In this document: positions 46,570-55,248 of the stretch, piece by piece
How positions within the stretch are numbered: position 1 is the stretch's first letter
How the letters are laid out: every line of letters starts with the position of its first letter
Assembly: GCF_030994125.1 (NCBI RefSeq)
Contig: NZ_CP099917.1
Location: 1,054,001 to 1,118,000 of the forward strand
Direction of reading: 5' to 3'
Length of the DNA stretch: 64,000 nt
From: Pseudoalteromonas xiamenensis
Lineage (GTDB): Bacteria; Pseudomonadota; Gammaproteobacteria; Enterobacterales; Alteromonadaceae
The notes under the pieces: generated by a model
Seen by the model: the letters and a program-made list of their open reading frames with translations, nothing else
Database searches by the model: none
Told to the model about the DNA's origin: nothing
Position numbers and translations under genes: made by a program

Positions 46570-46998
46570 TTATTTCGCTTTCAAGGTGATGGGGTTGCCT
46601 TCAATGCCTGCGTAAAACACCATGATTTCTGCAGCTTCTTCACCAATGCTGCGGCCAAAGTGCCATGTGTCGATTACTTCAACGATAGGGTCTCCTGGAT
46701 TTAAAATCAGCACTTCACCACTTTTTTTCTCAACGTGTAGTTTTCCTTTCAACAGCACACCTGCATTGATCACTGGATGTTGATGAAGTGGCAGTGTCGC
46801 TCCTGCTGCAATGGTGAACTTCAATATCTGAATTTCAGGTTGACCCTGTGGATAAGCAGGGAGTACTGTGCCATCCCAACTGTGTGTGGACTTAACAATT
46901 TCAGTAACCTGTATGGGCGCTTCGGCTAAACACAATGGAGACAACAACATTGCACTTAAGATAGCGACAAGCCCCGTTGTGGCGGTTAGGTCGTTCAT
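46570..46998 (-). CDS. Secreted cupin-domain protein
   Basis: A 142-residue protein with a signal peptide (NDLTATTGLVAILSAMLLSP then LCLAEA). The cupin barrel has the metal motif PLHQHPVINAGVLLKGKLHV and a second motif around GDPIVEVIDTWHFG, so one metal ion is likely bound by His residues. Its role, enzymatic or ligand-binding, is not predictable. It is a single gene. Confidence 0.82.
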   Translation of the reverse strand: MNDLTATTGLVAILSAMLLSPLCLAEAPIQVTEIVKSTHSWDGTVLPAYPQGQPEIQILKFTIAAGATLPLHQHPVINAGVLLKGKLHVEKKSGEVLILNPGDPIVEVIDTWHFGRSIGEEAAEIMVFYAGIEGNPITLKAK

Positions 46999-47118
46999 TG
47001 GATTTGCCCTCCTTGATTTGAAATGACCACGACAGTGTACGTTAAAAAATCAGATGATTCATTGCGTTACTACAGATAACTTTGTTAGCCTGCGCTTAGC
47101 AACGATTTTAAATTACTC

Positions 47119-48155
47119 TTGATGATTTCATTATCCTCCGACCAAATTGTCGACCTTTTCTTTCGATTTGCAGCTGTTGGGCAGTTATTCGTTCTTGTTA
47201 TACTCGCGTTTAAACAGACAAGCGTATTGCAGCGATGCGCTCAAAGTTTGTTAATCGTGACCGCGATTTCCTATCTTTTACTGACAGCCCCAATTGCAGA
47301 CCATCACTACGGACTTTTTCGACGTCCACTGTTACTTTTTACGGATTTAAGTGCTACGGCAATTTTGCTATTCGCTTACACGCAGCTAAAACCCGACCTT
47401 CCCTTTTCTCGTTATCCTAAATGGGCAACTTGGACGCTCGTTTTCTGGTCTATTTTGATGTGCTATTTCTTTCTATTCACGACCGCAAACCACCCACTGC
47501 ATGACATAAATCACGCGGTCGGTTTGATTCTATTGATAAGCACCCTATTTTTGGGGATATCAGGTTACCAAGATGATTTAATCGATGCTCGCAGAAAGTT
47601 TCGGCTTATGCTAGTCCTAGGCTGCGCACTATATATGGGGATCTTAACCGTTTTCGAATTATCGATTAGTAGTATTAAAGATCATTGGCTATTTAGCCTT
47701 TGCAACTCCGCCTGTGTACTTGCAGCCACCAGTTTTTCCGTATTATATAGAGTAAAGCGCACCGAAATTGCGGTCGAGTCGTCACAAGAAAAGGTCACAT
47801 TCCCGCCCTGCCCCCCGCAAACAATCCGATACTATCAGCGCTCCAGACTTTAATGGAATCCGAGTTTTACACGCGTTCAAATCTTACGATTACGTTGCTT
47901 GCGGATGAACTTGGAGTACCACAACATCAACTCAGGCAGCTGATTAATCAATCGTTGGGATATAGCAACTTTTCCCATTTCCTAAATAGCTATCGGATCC
48001 CTGCTATTTGCGCTCAATTACAAGACCCGAAATTTAAACAGACACCTATTCTAACGTTAGCCCTAAACATGGGATACGGTTCCATTGCGTCGTTCAATCG
48101 AGCGTTCAAGCAACAAATGAAGATAACGCCGACAGAATTTCGTGATCAATTTTAA
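47119..48155 (+). pseudogene. AraC-family regulator with membrane domain, frameshifted
   Basis: The first frame (47119-47853) has about seven membrane helices (FRFAAVGQLFVLVILAF onward). The second (to 48155) is an AraC domain: NLTITLLADELGVPQHQLRQ and LALNMGYGSIASFNRAFKQQ, then MKITPTEFRDQF. The frames join if the C6 run at 47811-47816 gains one base (PPANNPILSALQTLMESEF), giving about 345 residues. It has the same architecture as the regulator at 39746 and is likely a related membrane-bound activator of the serine hydrolase that follows at 48235. Confidence 0.8.
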
Positions 48156-48234
48156 AATTGCGCAGCTTTTTTCATTTTTGATAAGACTATTTTCATTCAA
48201 TTCATAAAGATAGCGCTAAACATTATGAATATGG

Positions 48235-49518
48235 ATGGAACACATGAAACACTTTAAGAAAACCATTTTCTTGCTTGTCTTGTTGATTATTGGGTTGTAT
48301 TTAAAACCAATTTACGGTTTTTACAGCCACAAAGAAAAACTACCGATGCCACTTTGGGGCTGGCTCGAACTAAAGGGTAACCTCCCGAAAAACGCCGAGT
48401 TGTATGACGGACGCTATCAATCCGTTGCCACACAATCACTTGACCTACTTGCACAGCACCAAAAGGATATCCAGGCGCCCGGTATGACCGTATCTATTGC
48501 GATAGACAATCATCGAGTTTGGAGCGGGGCAATTGGCTGGGCCGACATTGAAACACAACAACCCATGACCACAACAACGCAATTTCGCATAGGGAGTACG
48601 TCTAAAGCACTTACCTCGGTTGGTCTTGCGCAGCTCATAAAAGCAAACCTAATTACGTTAGATACGCCGCTTGATGCAATCTATCGTGATTTGCCAAATC
48701 CTCTGTGGGCGAATATGACACCACGCCAACTTGCCTCACACATGGCAGGTATCCCACACTATGGAGAAAACACGCAATTAAGTGGTTTGCTTGCCAGCAT
48801 CAGACTTGACCGTCACTTTGACGATGTGCATGACGCAGTTAGCCTTTTTAAAGACAGTGAATTACTTTTTGAACCCGGTGAGCGGTTTGAATATTCAAGT
48901 TTAGGGACGGTTTTATTAAGTGATGTGATGCAAGTTCGTGCAAACATGCCATACCAACAGTGGATGCAGCAATCTGTCATTGACCCTTTGCAGTTAACCA
49001 ATACGGCGACAGAGTATGAAGTGCGTAATCAAACTGCACAACATCTCGCCACATTTTATTGGCATCCGAAAGCCACTCCCGCCTCTTTACGTGTTTGGCG
49101 CGATGTTGATTTAAGTCATCGCCTTGCCGGTGGTGGTTGGATTTCGACATCCGAAGATCTAGCAACATTAGGACAAAGTATGTTGCAAGACGAGTTTATC
49201 CCGGCATCCATACGAGACCAATTTTGGTCGCCTCAAACGTTAAACAATGGCCAAGTGAATCCACAAAATTACGCTATCGGCTGGCGAAAAGGTCAACTTG
49301 ATTTAGGTGCTGAAATTGGGTTGGTTGATTACTATCATCATGGTGGGGTATCACGCGGCGCGCAGTGCTTTCTCGTTGTGGTCCCCGCTTTTCAACTTTC
49401 ACTCGCTATAAACACCAATGTAAAAACAAATCATTTCCATGACTTTGCAAAAATCACGACACCGATAGTTCAACTGTACGCGAACCAATATATTCAATTA
49501 AACCAATCATTAAATTAG
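48235..49518 (+). CDS. Serine hydrolase, beta-lactamase/D-Ala-D-Ala carboxypeptidase family
   Basis: A protein of about 427 residues. It has an N-terminal membrane anchor or signal ('TIFLLVLLIIGLYLKPIYGF'), S-x-x-K in FRIGSTSKALTS, Y-S-S in FEYSSLGTVLLSD and a C-terminal HHGGVSRGAQ. It is probably periplasmic and membrane-attached. It acts on peptide or ester substrates; beta-lactam hydrolysis is not implied. ATG 48244 is an alternative start with a GGATGGA ribosome site. It follows the AraC regulator by 79 bp. Confidence 0.87.
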   Translation: MEHMKHFKKTIFLLVLLIIGLYLKPIYGFYSHKEKLPMPLWGWLELKGNLPKNAELYDGRYQSVATQSLDLLAQHQKDIQAPGMTVSIAIDNHRVWSGAIGWADIETQQPMTTTTQFRIGSTSKALTSVGLAQLIKANLITLDTPLDAIYRDLPNPLWANMTPRQLASHMAGIPHYGENTQLSGLLASIRLDRHFDDVHDAVSLFKDSELLFEPGERFEYSSLGTVLLSDVMQVRANMPYQQWMQQSVIDPLQLTNTATEYEVRNQTAQHLATFYWHPKATPASLRVWRDVDLSHRLAGGGWISTSEDLATLGQSMLQDEFIPASIRDQFWSPQTLNNGQVNPQNYAIGWRKGQLDLGAEIGLVDYYHHGGVSRGAQCFLVVVPAFQLSLAINTNVKTNHFHDFAKITTPIVQLYANQYIQLNQSLN

Positions 49519-49608
49519 ATTTTTGTGGAAAAACAGAATGCTTTTTAAAAAAAGTGTGTTTCGATGATGACTTTTATTAATTTTTGCGCGTTTTTTGTAC
49601 AAAACCTC

Positions 49609-49636
49609 TCGACATTAGAAAAATAACGCGTATAGT
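49609..49636 (+). promoter_or_regulatory. Promoter of the cold-shock gene with long leader
   Basis: TCGACA (49609-49614), a 16-bp spacer and TATAGT (49631-49636). The expected start near 49643 leaves a leader of about 135 nt before the ATG, the size expected for a temperature-responsive csp leader. Further upstream, 49519-49600 holds no gene. Confidence 0.5.
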
Positions 49637-49777
49637 GGAGGTCGTTTGAAGATGTCTGAGTTATTTGTTGTTCGCTATATTCTGTTTTACTAAATAAAAC
49701 CTAAATCTAGCTACATTTGTAAAATTCAAGTCTACACCAAACATAATTTTTTAATTATTTATTATAGGTTTATATTT

Positions 49778-49987
49778 ATGTCTAAGTTAACAGGTACAGT
49801 AAAGTGGTTCAACGAGTCAAAAGGCTTTGGTTTCATTTCTCAAGATAACAACGGTGGCGACGTATTCGTTCACTTCCGTGCTATCAAAGGCGACGGTTTC
49901 AAAACTCTAGCTGAAGGCCAAAAAGTAAGCTACTCAACTTCTCAAGGCGCTAAAGGTTTACAAGCTGACGACGTAGAAGTTATCTAA
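49778..49987 (+). CDS. Cold-shock protein (CspA family)
   Basis: A 69-residue OB-fold protein with both RNA-binding motifs: [15 protein letters not shown] (RNP1) and VFVHFRAI (RNP2). It acts as an RNA chaperone that melts structured mRNA at low temperature. Monocistronic, with a long leader and its own terminator. Confidence 0.97.
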   Translation: MSKLTGTVKWFNESKGFGFISQDNNGGDVFVHFRAIKGDGFKTLAEGQKVSYSTSQGAKGLQADDVEVI

Positions 49988-50003
49988 GCTTACCAAGCCC
50001 TGA

Positions 50004-50027
50004 TTGTGCGGTGTTTTCACCGCACAA
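50004..50027 (+). terminator. Terminator of the cold-shock gene
   Basis: A perfect 10-bp stem (50004-50013 with 50018-50027), a TTTT loop and a T-rich tail. Confidence 0.75.
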
Positions 50028-50132
50028 ATGTTCTATTTTCTTCGTATGTCTCTAAGCCTAAATCCATCAAGCCAATCTATTAAAGTCCACGTTTAAACTA
50101 TCTCTTTTTACTCACACTACGCACACCTTAGA

Positions 50133-50435
50133 TCACGCAAGTTCGTCAATACCTTCAATCAAGTAATGGTTACTTACCGAACCTTCTGTTCGTGCTTTTA
50201 AATGTGGTAAATAATCAGGATCGTTCATAAAATCAATTGCCGCTTGCTTTGATGGCCATTGAATGATGATTCTGAGCGCAGGTGTGTCACCCTGACCTTC
50301 CAATCGCTCATGACTGGATGTTCGAGCAATGTATTTTCCGCCATATTGAGCAACTAGACGATTTGCAGGCGCAATGTACTCTGGTATCCAACTATCACTT
50401 GTCGGTGTTACATCTAAAACTGAATAATAAGCCAT
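50133..50435 (-). CDS. DUF1330 domain protein
   Basis: A 100-residue ferredoxin-like alpha+beta barrel of the DUF1330 type. Motifs are YIAPANRLVAQYGGKYIART, RIIIQWPSKQAAIDFMNDPD and YLPHLKARTEGSV. Related folds include monooxygenases and heme-degrading proteins, but the activity is unknown. It lies 19 bp downstream of the antibiotic biosynthesis monooxygenase gene, on the same strand. Confidence 0.88.
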   Translation of the reverse strand: MAYYSVLDVTPTSDSWIPEYIAPANRLVAQYGGKYIARTSSHERLEGQGDTPALRIIIQWPSKQAAIDFMNDPDYLPHLKARTEGSVSNHYLIEGIDELA

Positions 50436-50454
50436 TTATGTCTCCTTAGAATAA

Positions 50455-50823
50455 TTAAACTTCAGATTGAATTGAGCGAGCAAAGCCACCGAAAGGCTTT
50501 AGCCATAAAGGTGCTAATGCACTATGTCGTGCACGCAGATCTTCGGGTAATTCCCCTAAATGAACCATACGAGTAGGTGTCGCTGCCGCAACCCAACGTT
50601 CGGCAAAAGTATCCCAGTTACTGACATGAATATGGGCAGAGTCCACATCCGCAAAGCGTTCATACACCAACACATCCCCTTCGTCAGAAAGGTAATATTG
50701 ATAGTTTAATGTGCCTTTTTCTTCGCGCGTTTTGGCAACTATCTCCGACATAACGGCCTCGAATTCAGCTTTCTTACCCTGACACAGTTTTGCCTCAACA
50801 ATCCAACCAATATTCTCAAACAT
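50455..50823 (-). CDS. Antibiotic biosynthesis monooxygenase (ABM/YgiN-like)
   Basis: A 122-residue protein with an ABM ferredoxin-like domain at 5-95: WIVEAKLCQGKKAEFEAVMS, TLNYQYYLSDEGDVLVYERF and FAERW. It is likely a cofactor-independent quinol or small-aromatic monooxygenase. It is first of a two-gene unit with DUF1330, and the Rrf2 regulator upstream may control it. Confidence 0.87.
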   Translation of the reverse strand: MFENIGWIVEAKLCQGKKAEFEAVMSEIVAKTREEKGTLNYQYYLSDEGDVLVYERFADVDSAHIHVSNWDTFAERWVAAATPTRMVHLGELPEDLRARHSALAPLWLKPFGGFARSIQSEV

Positions 50824-51024
50824 ATTTTTCTCCTACACCTTAGTTGTGGTGTGGGACTAGCATAGTAAATAAACAAATAATTGATAATATCGATTTAAAA
50901 ACAATCAGTTTTTACTTATTGTAAATAATTAACCTATTCAATCGATGCGTCCATATGCTTATTCGCGTTCTATTTAGTCATTCGCAAACAATACATGCCT
51001 CTGCGCAATCGAGCTATTTGCCTC

Positions 51025-51456
51025 TCATTCACTTGGCGGGGTAATATTTGCAATCAAATCAAGCGTTATCTCACCGAAACGACTCAACATGAGTGATTGA
51101 GCTTCAGCCATTACACCACTTAAAGATTCATTGATTGCTTTTTCAATCAGGCATTCGGTGTGCTCGTCAGATAGCCCAATCGTAAATATAGTGGGTTCAC
51201 CAAGCGCTCGATGAATATCCAACAAGGTTATTTCTGACAATTCGCCAATCAACGACCACCCACCGTTATGTCCTTTAACAGAAGTGATATAACCCGCTTT
51301 TTTTAAAAGCGCCATCGTCCGTCTAACCACCACAGGATTAGTGTTGAGCATCTTTCCCATTTCTTCTGAAGTCACAGCACGACCAAGATGAGACATGTGT
51401 GCCAATGCATGTAATACCCGAGATAACCGACTGTCTTTTCTCAAAATACGCTCCAA
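51025..51456 (-). CDS. Rrf2-family transcriptional regulator
   Basis: A 143-residue protein with a winged helix (VLHALAHMSHLGRAVTSEEM, NTNPVVVRRTMALLKKAGYI) and wing 'GHNGGWSL'. Only one Cys is found in the region where IscR/NsrR bind Fe-S, so it is probably a cluster-free (YwnA-like) member. It is divergent from the methyltransferase gene with a GTTACATG inverted repeat between them. Confidence 0.88.
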   Translation of the reverse strand: MERILRKDSRLSRVLHALAHMSHLGRAVTSEEMGKMLNTNPVVVRRTMALLKKAGYITSVKGHNGGWSLIGELSEITLLDIHRALGEPTIFTIGLSDEHTECLIEKAINESLSGVMAEAQSLMLSRFGEITLDLIANITPPSE

Positions 51457-51495
51457 TAACGTGAATTAGACACAGTATATCAAGAAACTTTTAAA

Positions 51496-51544
51496 GTTAC
51501 ATGTATTGCAAAGCACAACATCATGTAACTATAATTGTTACATT
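51496..51544 (+). promoter_or_regulatory. Methyltransferase promoter overlapped by GTTACATG inverted repeats
   Basis: TTGCAA (51506-51511), an 18-bp spacer and a perfect TATAAT (51530-51535). GTTACATG (51496-51503) and CATGTAAC (51522-51529) form an inverted repeat around the -35 and spacer, and a further GTTACAT lies at 51537-51543. The Rrf2 protein at 51025 is the likely repressor. Confidence 0.6.
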
Positions 51545-51573
51545 AATTAATATGTACAAAAGAGAGCGATTAG

Positions 51574-52272
51574 ATGAACAAAGATGAAATAGTCCAAGCG
51601 TTTGATGAGATGGCACCGAACTACGACACACAATGGAGTCGCATGGCCCCGATTACCAATACGTTGTATTTTTTTATGGAGTCCTTATTAAAAAATCGAC
51701 CAAAGAACGCTTCTATACTTTGTGTTGGTGCGGGTACTGGCAGAGAAATTGCGCATTTAGCACAACGATTTCCTTCGTTTCGTTTTACCGTTGTAGAACC
51801 AGCTAAAAACATGATGGAACGGTGTATTGAAATGACGAAAGAATTGGATATATATGAACGCTGTACGTTTCATTGTGGTTTTCTAGATAGCTTAGGTGAA
51901 TCAACTCGTCATGACGCTGCAACCAGTTTGTTGGTTTCTCACTTTCTAATGGATATGCAAGCTCGTAGTGATTTTTTTGCGCAAATTGCGCTGCGATTGA
52001 AACCTCGAGGCTTGTTGATAAATGCCGACCTAACCGCAGACACAAGCGACACCCGCTATGCAGTTTTACTGGATTTCTGGATCACACTGATGATGAACGC
52101 GGATTTATCACAAGAACTTATCGACAAGGCAAGACAGGCCTACACCACGGATGTGGCAATTTTATCCCGAGACTCGTTAAACGAGTTGATGATGAAATCG
52201 GGTTTTGAACACCCAACGACGTTTTATCAAGCAGGCATGATCCAAGCACAATTCGCTATCAAGCCTAACTAA
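51574..52272 (+). CDS. Class I SAM-dependent methyltransferase
   Basis: A 232-residue Rossmann-fold methyltransferase. Motif I is ASILCVGAGTGREIAHLAQR, the acidic residue after strand 2 lies in FTVVEPAKNM, and a later SLLVSHFLMDM corresponds to motif IV. The substrate is unknown. It has a strong promoter with putative Rrf2 operators, so it is probably induced when that regulator is released. The adjacent ABM/DUF1330 genes may belong to the same response. Confidence 0.9.
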   Translation: MNKDEIVQAFDEMAPNYDTQWSRMAPITNTLYFFMESLLKNRPKNASILCVGAGTGREIAHLAQRFPSFRFTVVEPAKNMMERCIEMTKELDIYERCTFHCGFLDSLGESTRHDAATSLLVSHFLMDMQARSDFFAQIALRLKPRGLLINADLTADTSDTRYAVLLDFWITLMMNADLSQELIDKARQAYTTDVAILSRDSLNELMMKSGFEHPTTFYQAGMIQAQFAIKPN

Positions 52273-52287
52273 GTATCAGGGCTATTA

Positions 52288-52345
52288 AGGCAACAATCGT
52301 AGGCGGTGAGTGACCAATCAGTTGTTGCCCTATTCCTCGTTTTCG
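52288..52345. terminator. Possible hairpin downstream of methyltransferase
   Basis: GGCAACAA and TTGTTGCC, about 28 bp apart within 52288-52345, can pair. There is no clear T tract, so termination is only possible. Confidence 0.3.
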
Positions 52346-52437
52346 CCAAGCCAGACTAACGCAAACCCTTTAGGATAGAAGATGCCACCGAGACATTGAG
52401 TCATTCGCCCAATCTCTCGAATTAGATTGCCATTGCG

Positions 52438-53925
52438 CTAGTACTTAAAGAGCCCCAATTTAGTCACGATGCCTTTTTCTAGTTCGTTTAACTGCGCCAC
52501 CGTTTTCTCGAGTTGTTCAGTTTGCGCACTCAGAGCCCTTGCGCCATGGTTAATTTTCTCCATAGTATTGAGGACTCCTTGCGTGACATGGCTTTGTTCT
52601 TCGGAACTCGATGCTACGCGTTCATTCATCAAATTAATTTCATCCACTTGTAGCGCTATCGAGCTGAAGATAGATTGGCTAGTACGGCTGGTTTCCATCA
52701 CATTGGCGCTCACTTGCTTACTTTGGGATGTGGCTTCCACACACTCAGTGGCATTCTGTTGCAGTGCACTTATGATAGCTTCGATTTCGGTAGTCGATTG
52801 GTGTGTTTTGCTTGCCAGTGCACGGACTTCATCTGCAACAACCGCAAACCCTCGTCCTGATTCACCCGCCCGTGCCGCTTCAATTGCGGCATTAAGTGCC
52901 AATAAATTAGTCTGCTCTGCAATACTTTTTATCACATCCAGTACTTGGCTAATTTCGGTGCTTCTACGTTCCAGCTGCGCAACAACCGTGGAGGTGTAGT
53001 CCAACTTGTCTTCAAGTGCATGTAGCTGGCCATCATTTTCGTTCATGCTTGACGCACCTTGCTTACACAACGTTTGTACTTGCGTTGTTTGATAGGCCGT
53101 TTTACTCGCCACTTCAGCAATCTCTTTGGTGGCATCCGTTAATTGTGTTAAAGAATCTGTCGCACTTTCCGTCAAGTCGTATTCTTGTTCAGCCTCCTTT
53201 TTCGAATTGAGTGTCGCCTGTTTAACGTGCTGAGCAATGATTTCAAGTTCATGGGACGTTGCACCTAGTCCTTGAATGATTTTCTGGACTTGCTCTATGA
53301 ATCGATTAAACCCTTGGGTTAAATGACCGATTTCGTCTGACGAGTGATAGTCTATGCGTTGCGTTAGGTCACCTCCACCCGCGGCAAGTTTTTTAACTAG
53401 GCTATTTACACTGACAATTGGGTTTACGACCAGCATGCGGATCACTCCAAGGACAACAAACCCAAGCACCGCGAACAATAAACCCAAGGTGATAACCATG
53501 GAAAGCAACGCGCTCCTGATACTGTTCGCCAGATTTTGTTTGCTGTAGACAATGGCAATGTGGCCGATATCTTTGTCTTGATAGCGTAAATTCAACTCGT
53601 GCACTTGCGCAAACTTCGCTGGCGGCGTTTGATTGTGAATTTCCCCAAGCAGAATGTTACGATGATCGAACACGCTGATTTCAGCAATATCAGGACTGGA
53701 GCCAAATGCGTTCAGGATTTGCTCAATCAGCGGTTTATCATATGAAAAAACCGGTTCAGATAAAATAACGTTCACTTGTTCATTCAGTGCCGCTACGTTT
53801 GTGTCAAAGCGCGCAATTTCATTTCTCTGCAGTAAAATGTAATTCACGGCGAGAACCGCGATAAACACCACCACCAAGCCAATAGCAAGCGCCATAGATA
53901 TTTTGTATTGTAGTGACTTCATCAT
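52438..53925 (-). CDS. Methyl-accepting chemotaxis protein
   Basis: A 495-residue receptor. TM1 lies at about 8-30, followed by a small periplasmic domain of about 110 residues. TM2 lies at about 140-165 and HAMP at about 165-220 ([20 protein letters not shown]). The signalling hairpin has the conserved tip [20 protein letters not shown] followed by [12 protein letters not shown]. It signals to CheA/CheW at the inner membrane. Its ATG overlaps the stop of the upstream binding-protein gene, so the two are translationally coupled; the binding protein may present its ligand to this receptor. Confidence 0.93.
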   Translation of the reverse strand: MMKSLQYKISMALAIGLVVVFIAVLAVNYILLQRNEIARFDTNVAALNEQVNVILSEPVFSYDKPLIEQILNAFGSSPDIAEISVFDHRNILLGEIHNQTPPAKFAQVHELNLRYQDKDIGHIAIVYSKQNLANSIRSALLSMVITLGLLFAVLGFVVLGVIRMLVVNPIVSVNSLVKKLAAGGGDLTQRIDYHSSDEIGHLTQGFNRFIEQVQKIIQGLGATSHELEIIAQHVKQATLNSKKEAEQEYDLTESATDSLTQLTDATKEIAEVASKTAYQTTQVQTLCKQGASSMNENDGQLHALEDKLDYTSTVVAQLERRSTEISQVLDVIKSIAEQTNLLALNAAIEAARAGESGRGFAVVADEVRALASKTHQSTTEIEAIISALQQNATECVEATSQSKQVSANVMETSRTSQSIFSSIALQVDEINLMNERVASSSEEQSHVTQGVLNTMEKINHGARALSAQTEQLEKTVAQLNELEKGIVTKLGLFKY

Positions 53926-54773
53926 TATTGAACGCCTTCTTCAAGAGGATTAAACCAAAGTTCTTTGCGAGTTAGCGGTGTGTTTGCGCTCAGTGCAGGA
54001 TTGTCAATGGATAGGATTAATCGTTCACTCAAGTGCGCTTTTGAAAGAACCGTTTTGACTTGATTATCACCAAAAAACATCGCGTTAAATGTGCCATCGT
54101 TCACCATCTCGTTAAGTGAGTTTTCGAGTGCAACTGCGAGAGTGGTATTGCCCTTCGATACGAAAAAATACAACGGTGCGGTGTACTTAATCACCAGATA
54201 GGGATCCACGGTCAGCCCTAAATCAGCGTGAGACACTATTTCATCCCATGGTTCGTTCACTCCTCTTGGAAAATAGTCAAATCGACCCCCTTCGAGCATA
54301 GGAAACAAGTTGGGGTATTTGAGAGTCGTGACCACAGGTAAGTGATTGGCTTTCAATATCGCGGTGTCAGGCCATGTTTTTCCCTGTCCCGCTGAGAATT
54401 TTTTAAGGTCATTAAGTGAGTGCACTTGTCTAAAAAGATGCTCATTTTGCTTAGTGACAATCGCCACGCGCATCCCAAGCAAACCTCGAAACAAAGGGAT
54501 ATAGACCGCTTGATATTCTTGTTCAAGCTCTTTTGACGTCATGCTCCACATAACATCCAACTGACCCGTTTTCACGTCATTTAAAATACGTGCATTTGAG
54601 ATGTCCTTATCGCTTTCATAGGGGTGCGTGTAATTCAGATGCGCTCGTTCGAGCGCCTTTACTAGCAGTTTGTGTGGTAGTGAGTTGTCTTGTGAATAGC
54701 TTTGCAACTTTATTGGCTGTGCCGTAACACATAAGCTCATCATTGCCGCAATTAGCGAGAGTATGGTTTTCAT
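53925..54773 (-). CDS. Periplasmic solute-binding protein (family 3-like)
   Basis: A 282-residue protein with a signal peptide ([18 protein letters not shown]) and a type II binding-protein fold: [58 protein letters not shown] and a hinge return. No transporter permease or ATPase is adjacent. Instead it is coupled by stop-start overlap to a chemoreceptor. The ligand is unknown; amino-acid-like compounds are typical for the family. Confidence 0.85.
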   Translation of the reverse strand: MKTILSLIAAMMSLCVTAQPIKLQSYSQDNSLPHKLLVKALERAHLNYTHPYESDKDISNARILNDVKTGQLDVMWSMTSKELEQEYQAVYIPLFRGLLGMRVAIVTKQNEHLFRQVHSLNDLKKFSAGQGKTWPDTAILKANHLPVVTTLKYPNLFPMLEGGRFDYFPRGVNEPWDEIVSHADLGLTVDPYLVIKYTAPLYFFVSKGNTTLAVALENSLNEMVNDGTFNAMFFGDNQVKTVLSKAHLSERLILSIDNPALSANTPLTRKELWFNPLEEGVQ

Positions 54774-55248
54774 AGGCTGTATATTTATTATTCTTTTCAG
54801 GGCACGTTACGACTGTTTTGAAGATTGCTCAATGAATTCTTAATTGCATACGTATTCATAAAAATGAAACGCGACCCCCTATTCGATTAAAGGTTATCGC
54901 AAGTAAGATAACCCCAGAATTAGAGCGTCATTCTTTAACCGCCAAAAATTGCAAATAGCTAAATAAATCAATTCATTATTAGAAATTTTTTGTTGTTCGT
55001 AACACAAAATCGCTTCAAGTTTCGTCATGACCAATTATCGCAGCATCAATTACCACGTCGAAACATTATGCAATTGCCATTTACCGTAAATCTACAACTG
55101 ATTGAATCTAAAGGAATAGAGACATATTCATTACTGGCACAAGTCGTCCCCAATACAGTACAGATTTTCACCTTCTTTTATTTGCGAATTATTCGCATTT
55201 GTATTAGCATGCGCAAAAATCACATAATCAAACTGACTCAGGCTCAAT
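54774..55248. other. Intergenic region upstream of the TonB receptor
   Basis: Divergent spacer of 475 bp. A short plus-strand open frame at 54990-55328 has no ribosome site and overlaps the receptor start, so it is not called. Apart from the palindrome at 55184 nothing is recognised. Confidence 0.4.
55184..55198. promoter_or_regulatory. Fur-box-like 7-1-7 palindrome
   Basis: TGCGAAT-T-ATTCGCA is a perfect 7-1-7 palindrome matching TGATAAT-N-ATTATCA at 10 of 14 positions. It lies 50 bp before the siderophore receptor start. Iron control of the receptor is plausible from context. Confidence 0.45.
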
